From an uncultured Granulosicoccus sp. (GTDB taxonomy: Bacteria; Pseudomonadota; Gammaproteobacteria; Granulosicoccales; Granulosicoccaceae), in NCBI GenBank assembly GCA_947492525.1, contig CANLNQ010000001.1:1-64000 (forward strand): DNA of 64,000 nucleotides. The letters run 5' to 3'. The notes beneath the pieces were generated by a model. That model searched no databases. It was not told the origin of the DNA and saw only the letters and a program-made list of their open reading frames with translations. Shown piece by piece: positions 1 through 7,275 of the stretch. The position numbers were made by a program, and so were the translations under genes. Positions within the stretch are counted from its first letter, which is position 1, and each line of letters begins with the position of its first letter.

Positions 1-108
1 GCTCAGGCAGCTCAGGCAGCTCAGGCAGCTCAGGCAGCTCAGGCAGCTCAGGCAGCTCAGGCAGCTCAGGCAGCTCAGGCAGCTCAAGCAGCTCAAGCAG
101 CTCAGACA
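1..108. repeat. 9-bp minisatellite, unit GCTCAGGCA
   Basis: Twelve head-to-tail copies of GCTCAGGCA; the first nine are identical and the last three carry one or two changes (GCTCAAGCA, GCTCAGACA). The array probably continues left of the window. It lies downstream of hisI, where hisE is often found, but positions 109-222 hold no convincing reading frame on either strand: minus-strand frames hit stops quickly. I therefore read it as intergenic. The near-identical copies suggest recent expansion by slippage. Confidence 0.9.
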
Positions 109-222
109 GTTTGGATGGGCCGTGCGGGTCGGGAACCCAGGCGCGTCAGACTGCGGCAGCGCCCTGCAACCGACGATTCAATGTCCACACGAACATGCCA
201 GGTGTGAAGCCCGGCTACCCGA

Positions 223-603
223 TCATTTGTAGATGTCGTCAGGCGATTTCAGCACCGGCTCACAATCCTGCCATTCGCCGTTCTCATCGAGACGTCGGTA
301 AAAGCAATGCTCCCGGCCTGTATGACACGCAATACCACCAATCTGTTCGACCTTCAGCAGCAGGACATCACCATCGCAATCCAGGCGAATGTCCTTGACC
401 AGTTGTACATGCCCCGATTCCTCACCCTTGCGCCAGAGGCGCTGCCGTGAACGAGAAAAATAGACTGCCGTCTTCGTGCTGATCGTTTCCAGCAGCGCTT
501 CTTCGTTCATCCAGGCGACCATCAGGACTTTTCCCGTATCGGCATCCTGAGCGATGACGGGAACCAACCCGGCATCGTTGAAGGCAATGTCTTCCAGCAT
601 CAT
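223..603 (-). CDS. hisI: Phosphoribosyl-AMP cyclohydrolase HisI
   Basis: Catalyses the third step of histidine synthesis, opening the adenine ring of phosphoribosyl-AMP. The 126-residue protein begins [20 protein letters not shown]. It has the family core with [28 protein letters not shown] and the metal-binding region [14 protein letters not shown] followed by [13 protein letters not shown] longer open frame to 684 exists, but the ATG at 603 sits 9 bp after AAGG and removes a non-conserved extension. There is no HisE domain fused to it, unlike the enterobacterial bifunctional HisIE, and hisE is not seen inside the window. It lies 88 bp after hisF and is the last his gene visible. Confidence 0.95.
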   Translation of the reverse strand: MMLEDIAFNDAGLVPVIAQDADTGKVLMVAWMNEEALLETISTKTAVYFSRSRQRLWRKGEESGHVQLVKDIRLDCDGDVLLLKVEQIGGIACHTGREHCFYRRLDENGEWQDCEPVLKSPDDIYK

Positions 604-691
604 GTTGAACCTTGTGGGTGGTAAGGACACTTCTTGCGCTTCCCGATCGAAACGGGCGCGCGCTACATGGCGGTCAGCCTGCAAACCGGCG

Positions 692-1465
692 TTACATTCT
701 TACTTCGATACCCTGCGCGGCCATATGCGCTTTGGCTTCGGCGATGGTGTATTCACCAAAATGGAAGATACTGGCCGCCAGAACCGCGTCTGCGCCGCCC
801 TTGAGAACACCGTCGCACAGATGATCCAGGTTTCCGACGCCACCTGAGGCGATGACCGGGATTTCCACGGCATCGGTAATGGCCTTGGTCAACGCCAGGT
901 CGAACCCGACCTTGGTACCGTCTCTGTCCATGCTGGTCAGCAGGAGCTCACCAGCGCCGTATTCAGCCATCCTGACAGCCCACTCGACCGCATCCAAACC
1001 CGTGGGCGTTCTGCCGCCATGCGTGAAGATCTCCCAGCGCGGGGGTTCACCCGGCGCACTGACTGACTTTGCGTCCAGAGCGACGACAATGCACTGGGCG
1101 CCGACCTTGTCAGTCGCTTCGCGCACCAGATCCGGACGATTGACCGCCGCTGTATTGATACCCACCTTGTCCGCGCCTGCATTCAGTAGTCTGCGCACAT
1201 CCTCCACCGCACGAATGCCCCCGCCGACCGTCAACGGAATGAACACCTCGGAGGCCACTTCCTCTACCACATGGACGATGGTATCCCGATTGTCGGAACT
1301 GGCCGTGATGTCGAGAAACGTGATTTCATCGGCGCCGGCTTCATTGTAGCCACGGGCCACATTGACCGGATCACCGGCATCGCGAATATCAAGAAACTTG
1401 ACGCCCTTGACCACGCGTCCGGCATCGACGTCCAGGCAGGGAATGATGCGTTTCGCCAGTCCCAT
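692..1465 (-). CDS. hisF: Imidazole glycerol phosphate synthase subunit HisF
   Basis: Cyclase subunit of IGP synthase. It uses ammonia from HisH to turn PRFAR into imidazole-glycerol phosphate and AICAR. The 257-residue (beta/alpha)8 barrel starts [21 protein letters not shown], whose Asp12 is the expected catalytic acid, and carries [29 protein letters not shown] and IASGGVGN in family order. Length is standard. It follows hisA by 2 bp, so the two are almost certainly co-transcribed and translationally linked. Confidence 0.98.
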   Translation of the reverse strand: MGLAKRIIPCLDVDAGRVVKGVKFLDIRDAGDPVNVARGYNEAGADEITFLDITASSDNRDTIVHVVEEVASEVFIPLTVGGGIRAVEDVRRLLNAGADKVGINTAAVNRPDLVREATDKVGAQCIVVALDAKSVSAPGEPPRWEIFTHGGRTPTGLDAVEWAVRMAEYGAGELLLTSMDRDGTKVGFDLALTKAITDAVEIPVIASGGVGNLDHLCDGVLKGGADAVLAASIFHFGEYTIAEAKAHMAAQGIEVRM

Positions 1466-1467
1466 GT

Positions 1468-2220
1468 TCAGCGCTCCGAGTTGCCTTTGGCATAAGAATC
1501 ACCAAGCGCCTGTGCGGCTGCCAGGTCGATGGTCTTTTCATACAGAGCACGCCCCACGATAGCTCCTTCGATACCTCGATGCTGCTGTTTTCCCAGCGCA
1601 TCGATATCGTTGATATCGGTCACACCACCCGAAGCGATGATCGGAATGTTCACCGCGTCGGCAAGCGCCGCGGTTGCCTCCGTGTTCACCCCCTGCATCA
1701 TGCCATCCCGGCTGATATCGGTATACACGATCGAGCAGACACCCACATCTTGAAAGCGCTGAGCCAGAGACACCGCAGTGACACTTGACGCCTCGGCCCA
1801 ACCTTCGGTAGCAACAAAGCCATCCTTGGCATCGAGCCCGACGATGACGTGCCCCGGGAAGCGCTGGCACAGCTCATCAACGAACTCCGGTTGCTTGACG
1901 GCGAGCGTTCCGATGATCAGGTATTGGACACCCACATCGATGTATGCACTGGCAATCTCGACCGAGCGTATGCCGCCACCTATCTGCACAGGCACAGACC
2001 CGCAAGCCTTGCAGATCTCACCCACAACAGCGGCGTTGCGTGGCTCACCGGCAAATGCACCATCCAGGTCCACCAGATGAATACGGCGAGCTCCTTCGTC
2101 AAGCCAGCGCCTGGCAACATCTACCGGGTTCTCGTCGAACACAGTGTCATCGTCCATGCGACCTTGGCGCAATCGCACACACTTACCGTCTTTGATGTCT
2201 ATGGCTGGAATGATCAGCAT
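1468..2220 (-). CDS. hisA: ProFAR isomerase HisA
   Basis: 1-(5-phosphoribosyl)-5-[(5-phosphoribosylamino)methylideneamino]imidazole-4-carboxamide isomerase. The 250-residue barrel is homologous to His[18 protein letters not shown] holds catalytic Asp8; VQIGGGIRS and IIASGGVTD form the phosphate-binding loops, and [10 protein letters not shown] the second acid. Full length, with no missing residue seen. The 142 bp before it, back to hisH, contain an inverted pair of the dispersed 11-bp word (2251-2316), the largest gap in this his cluster. Confidence 0.98.
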   Translation of the reverse strand: MLIIPAIDIKDGKCVRLRQGRMDDDTVFDENPVDVARRWLDEGARRIHLVDLDGAFAGEPRNAAVVGEICKACGSVPVQIGGGIRSVEIASAYIDVGVQYLIIGTLAVKQPEFVDELCQRFPGHVIVGLDAKDGFVATEGWAEASSVTAVSLAQRFQDVGVCSIVYTDISRDGMMQGVNTEATAALADAVNIPIIASGGVTDINDIDALGKQQHRGIEGAIVGRALYEKTIDLAAAQALGDSYAKGNSER

Positions 2221-2250
2221 CGTACCGGGTCCAATTTGATGTTGAGAAAT

Positions 2251-2316
2251 ATGGGTGTCTGGTCTTTCCCCGGAAACCCTGTGAGCATCTGAATTCGATC
2301 GAGATCAGACACCCAT
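2251..2316. repeat. REP-like inverted repeat between hisH and hisA
   Basis: ATGGGTGTCTG at 2251-2261 faces its exact reverse complement at 2306-2316 across a 44-bp spacer. RNA from either strand could pair the arms. The same 11-mer recurs elsewhere in the window (see 31878-32048, and inside dtd). REP-like or small palindromic element is an inference from the geometry; no transposase is nearby. Confidence 0.7.
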
Positions 2317-2362
2317 AACCAGCGTGAAGTAGTGACTCAGCTGGAAATGGCCGGGAGATTGA

Positions 2363-3001
2363 CTAACGCCCGTCCCAGTTGGCAAAGTTCTTCAACAGTT
2401 GCAAGCCATCACCCGCGCTTTTTTCCGGATGAAACTGGCAGGCAAACAGATGGGGAGCCGTCACTGCAACCGCAATGTCATGACCATAGTGGCATGAACC
2501 CGCGACAGCAGCATCGTCTTGCGGAACACAATAGTAACTGTGCGCGAAGTAGAACCGGCTGGCATCTTCAATACCAGACCACAGAGCGTGATCGCGAACG
2601 TGACGAACTTCACTCCACCCCATATGCGGCACCTTCAGGCGTGAGCCGGCATCGAACAGCGGTTCGGCAAAGCGAGTCACCTCGCCTGGCACGATATTCA
2701 GACAATCCACGCCACCATTTTCTTCACTGTGAGTCAGCAGAACCTGATAGCCCATACAGATACCGAGAAAGGGGCGGGTGCCGGCGATATCCAGAACCGT
2801 CTGCGCCAGACCGGTCTGCTGCAGCGCTGCCATGCAGTCCCTGGCGGCACCTTGCCCCGGACAGACGACTCGATCAGCGGATTCGATGACGCTCGCATCC
2901 GCGCTGACAACAACCTCGGCATTTTCAGCCACGTGCTCCAGGGCCTTGGATACCGATCGCAAGTTTCCCATGCCATAGTCGATAACGGCGATTTTCTGCA
3001 T
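2363..3001 (-). CDS. hisH: Imidazole glycerol phosphate synthase subunit HisH (glutaminase)
   Basis: Class I glutamine amidotransferase that feeds ammonia to HisF. The 212 residues start MQKIAVIDYGMGNLRSVSKA. The nucleophile Cys is in FLGICMGYQ and the His-Glu pair in ACQFHPEKSAGDG, so the catalytic triad is complete. The open frame continues upstream to 3124, but MQKIAVIDYG is the canonical family start. It lies 67 bp after hisB and 142 bp before hisA, both on the same strand. Confidence 0.97.
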   Translation of the reverse strand: MQKIAVIDYGMGNLRSVSKALEHVAENAEVVVSADASVIESADRVVCPGQGAARDCMAALQQTGLAQTVLDIAGTRPFLGICMGYQVLLTHSEENGGVDCLNIVPGEVTRFAEPLFDAGSRLKVPHMGWSEVRHVRDHALWSGIEDASRFYFAHSYYCVPQDDAAVAGSCHYGHDIAVAVTAPHLFACQFHPEKSAGDGLQLLKNFANWDGR

Positions 3002-3068
3002 CTTGATGCTCAATTCTGTCGAGTGCCTGCTCAGGCAGGTAAGTCCGATCCAACCCTTCGCGTGGTCG

Positions 3069-3662
3069 CTACAGGGTGCCTTTGGTCGAAGGCATTGTAT
3101 CTGCAGCTCTCTCATCAATGGCACAGGCCATTCTCAACGCTCGCCCGAAAGCCTTGAACAGCGTTTCTATCTTGTGGTGATCATTGACTCCACGCAAGAC
3201 ATCCATATGAATGGTCGCTTTGGCGTGGTTGGCAAAGCCCTGGAAGAACTCGGATGTCAGATCCACGTCGAAGGTGCCGACCTTGTCGCGCTTGAAATCG
3301 GCATTAAAATGCAATCCGGGACGCCCAGAGAAGTCGATCACGACTCGTGATAGCGATTCATCAAGCGGCACATAGGCATGACCGTAGCGAACGATGCCCT
3401 TGCGATCACCCAATGCCTGCGCGAAGGCATCACCGAGCGTGATACCGATGTCTTCGACGGTGTGATGATCATCTATATGAGTATCACCCTTGCAGGCGAT
3501 GTCGAGGTCGAACAGGCCATGTCTGGAAATCTGATCCAGCATATGCTCCAGAAACGGCACGCCCGTCTGAAACTTCCCGTTACCCTGCCCGTCGAGAAGC
3601 AGCTCCACCGCGATCTCGGTTTCCAGCGTGCTCCGCTTTACCTGTGCTCGGCGATTGGACAC
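3069..3662 (-). CDS. hisB: Imidazoleglycerol-phosphate dehydratase HisB
   Basis: Monofunctional dehydratase of histidine synthesis, with no N-terminal HisB phosphatase domain of the enterobacterial type. Two metal-binding HHxxE-type motifs are visible: [13 protein letters not shown] and [14 protein letters not shown]. Also present is the conserved [13 protein letters not shown] place the start at GTG 3662 ([16 protein letters not shown]), 9-10 bp after GGGAG, giving 197 residues, the usual length. The longer frame to 3767 has no conserved sequence. Confidence 0.95.
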   Translation of the reverse strand: MSNRRAQVKRSTLETEIAVELLLDGQGNGKFQTGVPFLEHMLDQISRHGLFDLDIACKGDTHIDDHHTVEDIGITLGDAFAQALGDRKGIVRYGHAYVPLDESLSRVVIDFSGRPGLHFNADFKRDKVGTFDVDLTSEFFQGFANHAKATIHMDVLRGVNDHHKIETLFKAFGRALRMACAIDERAADTMPSTKGTL

Positions 3663-3767
3663 CCACAAATCTCCCGTAAAAGCGCCGGAGCATACACCGT
3701 AAGCCCGGGACTTGACACCCACAATCTGACCAGAGGCCAAAAAACTGCCCACACGGTGATACCCCAC

Positions 3768-4217
3768 TCACTCGGTAAGACGCGTTTCCAGCCAGAACGT
3801 TACCGGCCCGTCGTTGACCAGAGCCACTTGCATATTTGCGCCGAAAGTACCTCTGGCCACCGTCAACGGCTCCCTGGACACGATATCCACCAGCGCATCG
3901 AAGAGTTCGCTGGCCTGCTCAGGAGAGGCCGCACTGGAGAAACCGGGTCTGCGCCCTTTATGGGTGTCTGCTGCCAGGGTGAATTGAGGCACCAGCAACA
4001 ACTGACCGCCGCTCTCTCGTATATCCAGGTTCATCTTTCCCTGGCCATCTTCGAACAGGCGATAGCCGAGCAATTTCTCGGCGAGCTGACTGACCGTTTC
4101 ATGGGTGTCTGGTCTCTGGACGCCGATCAGGGCGAGCATGCCGGCGTCGATACGGGCGGTGAGCTGGTCTTCGATGGTGACGGAGGCGCGGCTTACGCGC
4201 TGGATTAGAGCGATCAC
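3768..4217 (-). CDS. dtd: D-aminoacyl-tRNA deacylase Dtd
   Basis: Removes D-amino acids (and Gly from tRNA-Ala) mischarged on tRNA. 149 residues starting at GTG with MIALIQRVSRASV. The two active-site signatures are present: PQFTLAADTHKGRRPGF and the Gly-cisPro motif NDGPVTFWLE. No clear ribosome binding site precedes the GTG. It lies upstream of hisB on the same strand (105 bp) and probably heads this transcript. Two copies of the dispersed word ATGGGTGTCTG (3960-3970 and 4101-4111 on the plus strand) lie inside the coding sequence and read as Asp-Thr-His on the coding strand. Confidence 0.96.
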   Translation of the reverse strand: MIALIQRVSRASVTIEDQLTARIDAGMLALIGVQRPDTHETVSQLAEKLLGYRLFEDGQGKMNLDIRESGGQLLLVPQFTLAADTHKGRRPGFSSAASPEQASELFDALVDIVSREPLTVARGTFGANMQVALVNDGPVTFWLETRLTE

Positions 4218-4258
4218 TAGATAGACAATAGCCGGTAGTAGTACACGTTTTTGCTAAA

Positions 4259-4276
4259 AGTAGGAAAATTCCTACC
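4259..4276 (+). promoter_or_regulatory. Candidate GacA/UvrY-type upstream activating palindrome
   Basis: AGTAGG-AAAATT-CCTACC contains the perfect 16-bp palindrome GTAGGAAAATTCCTAC. It matches the GacA box consensus TGTAAG-N6-CTTACA at 8 of 12 defined positions, with the correct 6-bp spacer. It lies 66 bp before a -10-like GATAAT (4342-4347) and about 86 bp (centre) before the inferred start of the GGA-rich RNA. It also sits 42 bp upstream of dtd on the other strand, so it could serve that gene instead. A second 7-bp inverted repeat, CGGAACT/AGTTCCG, lies at 4307-4329. Confidence 0.6.
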
Positions 4277-4353
4277 CAAATATCAGTGTTTTCTGACCCA
4301 AAAATACGGAACTTCTGATGGTAGTTCCGAGCCGATGGGCCGATAATGAATTT

Positions 4354-4504
4354 GTGGTCAGGAACACCACTTACAGGGAAGTATCACGGACGATGTATTT
4401 CAACAAGGATGTCAGATTCATTGGATGAATTGCACGTTTGATGACCACATCAACCTGAGGAGCCAGGATGGTTCAGCCCGGCCAACGGATGGCCGGGTGT
4501 TTTG
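4354..4504 (+). ncRNA. Putative CsrB/RsmY/RsmZ-family small RNA (CsrA sponge)
   Basis: About 150 nt between dtd and the rhodanese gene, with no reading frame. It holds eight GGA triplets, starting at 4361, 4377, 4388, 4407, 4423, 4459, 4466 and 4487; chance would give two or three. The first is in the loop of a perfect 5-bp hairpin, GTGGT-CAGGAAC-ACCAC (4354-4370). The last is in the loop of the terminator. Two sites match the known CsrA/RsmA selection consensus RUACARGGAUGU closely: UACAGGGA (4372-4379) and ACAAGGAUGU (4403-4412). TTCAT-TGG-ATGAA at 4418-4430 gives another short stem. A -10-like GATAAT lies 7 bp before 4354. In known systems GacS/GacA-type regulators drive such RNAs, which sequester CsrA/RsmA. 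The start is inferred. Confidence 0.83.
4477..4504 (+). terminator. Rho-independent terminator of the GGA-rich RNA
   Basis: CCCGGCC (4477-4483) pairs perfectly with GGCCGGG (4491-4497) across the 7-nt loop AACGGAT, followed by TGTTTT. The loop exposes ACGGA, a CsrA-type site, as in known RsmZ/CsrB terminators. Confidence 0.88.
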
Positions 4505-4550
4505 GGTCGATGCGCCAGGCTGAAAGCGCTCGATGTCGATCGAAAACCGC

Positions 4551-4982
4551 TCAGCACTGCTCCCACGGCAACCCCTCGAAACGCCAACCGGCCACCGTAT
4601 TCCGGTGATGCTCGTCGTCGAGCGGACCTTCAAAGCCGGAGGCGATGATCCTGACATCGCTCAGCCCCTCCCGCCGCAGAACTTCAGCAGCATCACTTGA
4701 GCGGTTGCCGCTGCGACAGATCAGCAACAACGGGGAAGACGAGCGTCCCTTCGCCGACACCTTGCCGAGCAACGCCTTTCTGACGTTGGCCACGAAATGC
4801 TCGTTCACCACCCAGTCGGGCGCGTCGATCCAGGGCACATTCACGGCCCCCCTGGGGTGACCGATCATCAGAAACTCCATATCCGAACGAACATCGATCA
4901 GCGTCACACCAGGGTCACTTTGCATCAGAGACCAGGCATCCGTCGGGGAAATCGTGTCAATGGCGTCAGCGTTATCGCTCAT
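4551..4982 (-). CDS. Rhodanese-like domain protein
   Basis: Single-domain rhodanese, 143 residues, with no signal peptide and hence probably cytoplasmic. It shows LIDVRSDMEFLMIGHPRGAVNVPW (the CH2A/ARXGHIPGA-like region) and the active-site loop ICRSGNRSSDAAEVL, whose Cys would carry a persulfide. Single-domain members act in sulfur transfer or cyanide detoxification; the substrate is not predictable here. It ends 46 bp past the convergent small-RNA terminator, and its start faces the acyltransferase gene across 112 bp. Confidence 0.9.
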   Translation of the reverse strand: MSDNADAIDTISPTDAWSLMQSDPGVTLIDVRSDMEFLMIGHPRGAVNVPWIDAPDWVVNEHFVANVRKALLGKVSAKGRSSSPLLLICRSGNRSSDAAEVLRREGLSDVRIIASGFEGPLDDEHHRNTVAGWRFEGLPWEQC

Positions 4983-5094
4983 GCAGGAGAGTCAGTGGCA
5001 GGCGGAACATTACCCAGTGGGGATTCTAACGATTTAGCGCACGCAGTTACACAGGCTAAACTGCGCTTTCGCCCCAACAGGTTTCTCGATCACC

Positions 5095-5973
5095 GTGCTG
5101 CTCACACGCCTTCTTGCCAGAATGCTCAGCTGGCTCCCCCTGCGCATGAATCAGGCTGTTGGCGCGGCCGTCGGATTCCTTGTCTGGGCGCTCAACGGAA
5201 AATTGCGTCGAATCACCGACATCAACCTGAAGCTGTGCTATCCGCAGATGGATCCGCATCAACGCCGCCGACTCAGCCGCGACAGCCTGATCGAGACCGG
5301 CAAGCAACTGACCGAATGCGCCTGGATCTGGCATCGCCCCATCGAGCAGACCGAAAGCCGGATTGTCGACATGCCCGGGGAGGAACTGATGCTTGAAGCT
5401 CAGCAATCCGGCAAGGGATGCCTGTTCGTCTCGCCGCACCTGGGCAACTGGGAGCTGTGCTCGGCCCCCTTGTCGAGAGACGAGCCTTTCACGTATTTCT
5501 ACCGCAGCCCCCGCAACCCCCGACTCGACAACATTCTCATTCGCTGGCGCGCGCATCTGCGAGGCAAGCCAGCGTCACTTGACGCTGCCGGCATCCGGCG
5601 CGGTCTGAAGATTCTCAAATCGGGCGGTATCGTCGGCATCCTGCCCGATCAGGAACCAGACTCATCGAATGGTGTCTTCGCCCCCTTCTTCGGTAGACCG
5701 GCATTGACGATCACCTTGTTGTCCAAGCTGGCTCAGCGAAGCGGTGCAACCGTACTCTACTGCGTGGTGGAACGCCTGCCAAAAGGCAAGGGTTGGCGCT
5801 TTCATATTCTGCCGGCAGACGAAGCCGTTTCCGATAGCGACCCACTACAGGCTGCCACCGCACTGAACAGCGGTGTGGAGCGCTGCATCGCTCTGTGCCC
5901 GGAGCAGTACCTGTGGAGCTACAAGCGTTTCAACACAACCCATGATGGCGCCCCTCGCCCTTATGCCAGATAG
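5095..5973 (+). CDS. LpxL/HtrB-family lipid A acyltransferase
   Basis: Lysophospholipid acyltransferase family, 292 residues, GTG start (an internal ATG at 5122 is the alternative). An N-terminal hydrophobic anchor (MNQAVGAAVGFLVWAL) is followed by the catalytic HX4E motif in SPHLGNWEL. Then come FYRSPRNPRLDN and GIVGILPDQEP, both typical of Kdo2-lipid A lauroyl/myristoyl transferases at the inner face of the inner membrane. Whether it adds the lauroyl or myristoyl chain cannot be told. It stands alone between the rhodanese and the thi operon. Confidence 0.9.
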   Translation: MLLTRLLARMLSWLPLRMNQAVGAAVGFLVWALNGKLRRITDINLKLCYPQMDPHQRRRLSRDSLIETGKQLTECAWIWHRPIEQTESRIVDMPGEELMLEAQQSGKGCLFVSPHLGNWELCSAPLSRDEPFTYFYRSPRNPRLDNILIRWRAHLRGKPASLDAAGIRRGLKILKSGGIVGILPDQEPDSSNGVFAPFFGRPALTITLLSKLAQRSGATVLYCVVERLPKGKGWRFHILPADEAVSDSDPLQAATALNSGVERCIALCPEQYLWSYKRFNTTHDGAPRPYAR

Positions 5974-6059
5974 CTCAGTGCGCAGACGCTGATACGCGAC
6001 TTGCAACCAACGGACTTATACGAGAAACTGCGCAAGGCCCTACAGGCCGCAACATGATG

Positions 6060-6155
6060 ACTCAACGGGGTGCCGCAAGGCTGAGAGTCCGGCTGCCAGA
6101 TTGCCGGGACAACCCGCCGAACCTGAACCGGCTAGCACCGGCGTAGGAATTGAGT
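6060..6155 (+). promoter_or_regulatory. TPP (THI-box) riboswitch upstream of thiBPQ
   Basis: All core elements of the TPP aptamer are in order: GGGGTGCC, GCTGAGAG, ACCC, GAACCTGA, and the closing CTAG...ACCGGCGTAGGAA segment. The P1 stem pairs ACTCAA (6060-6065) with TTGAGT (6150-6155). The aptamer ends about 40-70 bp before the possible thiB starts. No intrinsic terminator with a T-run follows, so control may be translational. High TPP should reduce thiamine uptake. Confidence 0.95.
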
Positions 6156-6223
6156 TGCAGTGCCTTCGTCAGGTCATCATCTTTCAGATTTTCTCGATGA
6201 GCTTGACGAGCGTACAGAATTCC

Positions 6224-7273
6224 ATGTTCAAGACCCCTTTTGCCGCCTCTTTCCCACGACAACTGCTGTCCATCGCACTCCTTGTCGCCACCGCAGGCGC
6301 CATGACAGTGGCCAGCGCCACTGACGATCAGCGTTCGCTGACCATCTACACCTACGAATCCTTCACCGCCGAATGGGGACCGGGGCCAGCCATCAAGGCC
6401 GGTTTTGAAGAACAATGCGGCGATTGCACCGTCAACTTCGTCGCGCTGGACAGTTCAGCCGGCATTCTCAATCGTGTACAGCTCGAGGGCAAATCCAGTC
6501 CGGCTGATGTCGTACTGGGCCTGGACACCAATCTGATGGCCATTGCCGAAGACTCGGGGCTGTTGACAGAGTCGGGCGTGGATACCGATGATCTGACGCT
6601 GCCCATCACATGGAACTCCGACATCTTCGTGCCGTTCGACTACGGCTATTTTGCCTTCGTCTACGACACCGAAGCCCTGCCCGAACCGCCTGCCAGCTTC
6701 GATGAACTGATCGCTGCACCAGATGATCTCAAGATCATCATCCAGGACCCCAGAACCAGCACACCGGGACTGGGACTCCTGTTGTGGATGAAATCGGTAT
6801 ATGGCGATCAGGCAGCCGAGAAATGGCAGGCCTTGCAACCACACATCCTGACGGTCACCAAAGGCTGGAGTGAGGCCTATTTTTCCCTGTTTCTCAATGG
6901 TGAAGCGCCGATGGTGCTCAGCTACAGCACCTCACCGGCCTACCATATGGAAGTGGATGAAACCGATCGATACCAGGCTGCTCCATTCAGTGATGGGCAC
7001 TACCTGCAGGTCGAAGTGGCAGCACTGCTGGCCCAATCCCCGCGCCAGGAACTGGGCCGTGAGTTTCTGAACTATCTCGTTGGCAAGAACGCTCAGGCCA
7101 GTATCCCTCTGGGCAACGTCATGTACCCCGTTACCGATCTGCAGGAACAACTGCCGGCCTCTTTCGACCGTCTGATCTCTCCCTCCAGAACGCTGCAATT
7201 CACACCCGAAGAAGTCCGCGATGGACGCAAGTCGTGGATCAACGAGTGGCTTGAAGCCTCCACGGGAGGCTGA
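6224..7273 (+). CDS. thiB: Thiamine ABC transporter periplasmic binding protein ThiB
   Basis: Periplasmic solute-binding protein for thiamine/TPP. The mature part shows LTIYTYESFTAEWGPGPAIK, VVLGLDTNLMA, FDYGYFAFVYD and LVLSYSTSPAYH-like segments typical of ThiB/TbpA. I choose the ATG at 6224, giving 349 residues with signal peptide MFKTPFAASFPRQLLSIALL and a cleavage site near AVASA-type Ala residues; the ATG at 6197 is an alternative. Reading frames further upstream run into the riboswitch and are not coding. It ends 2 bp before thiP. Confidence 0.95.
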   Translation: MFKTPFAASFPRQLLSIALLVATAGAMTVASATDDQRSLTIYTYESFTAEWGPGPAIKAGFEEQCGDCTVNFVALDSSAGILNRVQLEGKSSPADVVLGLDTNLMAIAEDSGLLTESGVDTDDLTLPITWNSDIFVPFDYGYFAFVYDTEALPEPPASFDELIAAPDDLKIIIQDPRTSTPGLGLLLWMKSVYGDQAAEKWQALQPHILTVTKGWSEAYFSLFLNGEAPMVLSYSTSPAYHMEVDETDRYQAAPFSDGHYLQVEVAALLAQSPRQELGREFLNYLVGKNAQASIPLGNVMYPVTDLQEQLPASFDRLISPSRTLQFTPEEVRDGRKSWINEWLEASTGG

Positions 7274-7275
7274 TC

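Noticed and set aside
3378-4208. Plus-strand frame of 276 codons over hisB and dtd
   Set aside because: Antisense to two genes with complete catalytic motifs; no domain in its own translation.
6101-6223. N-terminal extension of ThiB from 6101
   Set aside because: It would be read through the TPP riboswitch aptamer; a signal peptide starts at 6224.
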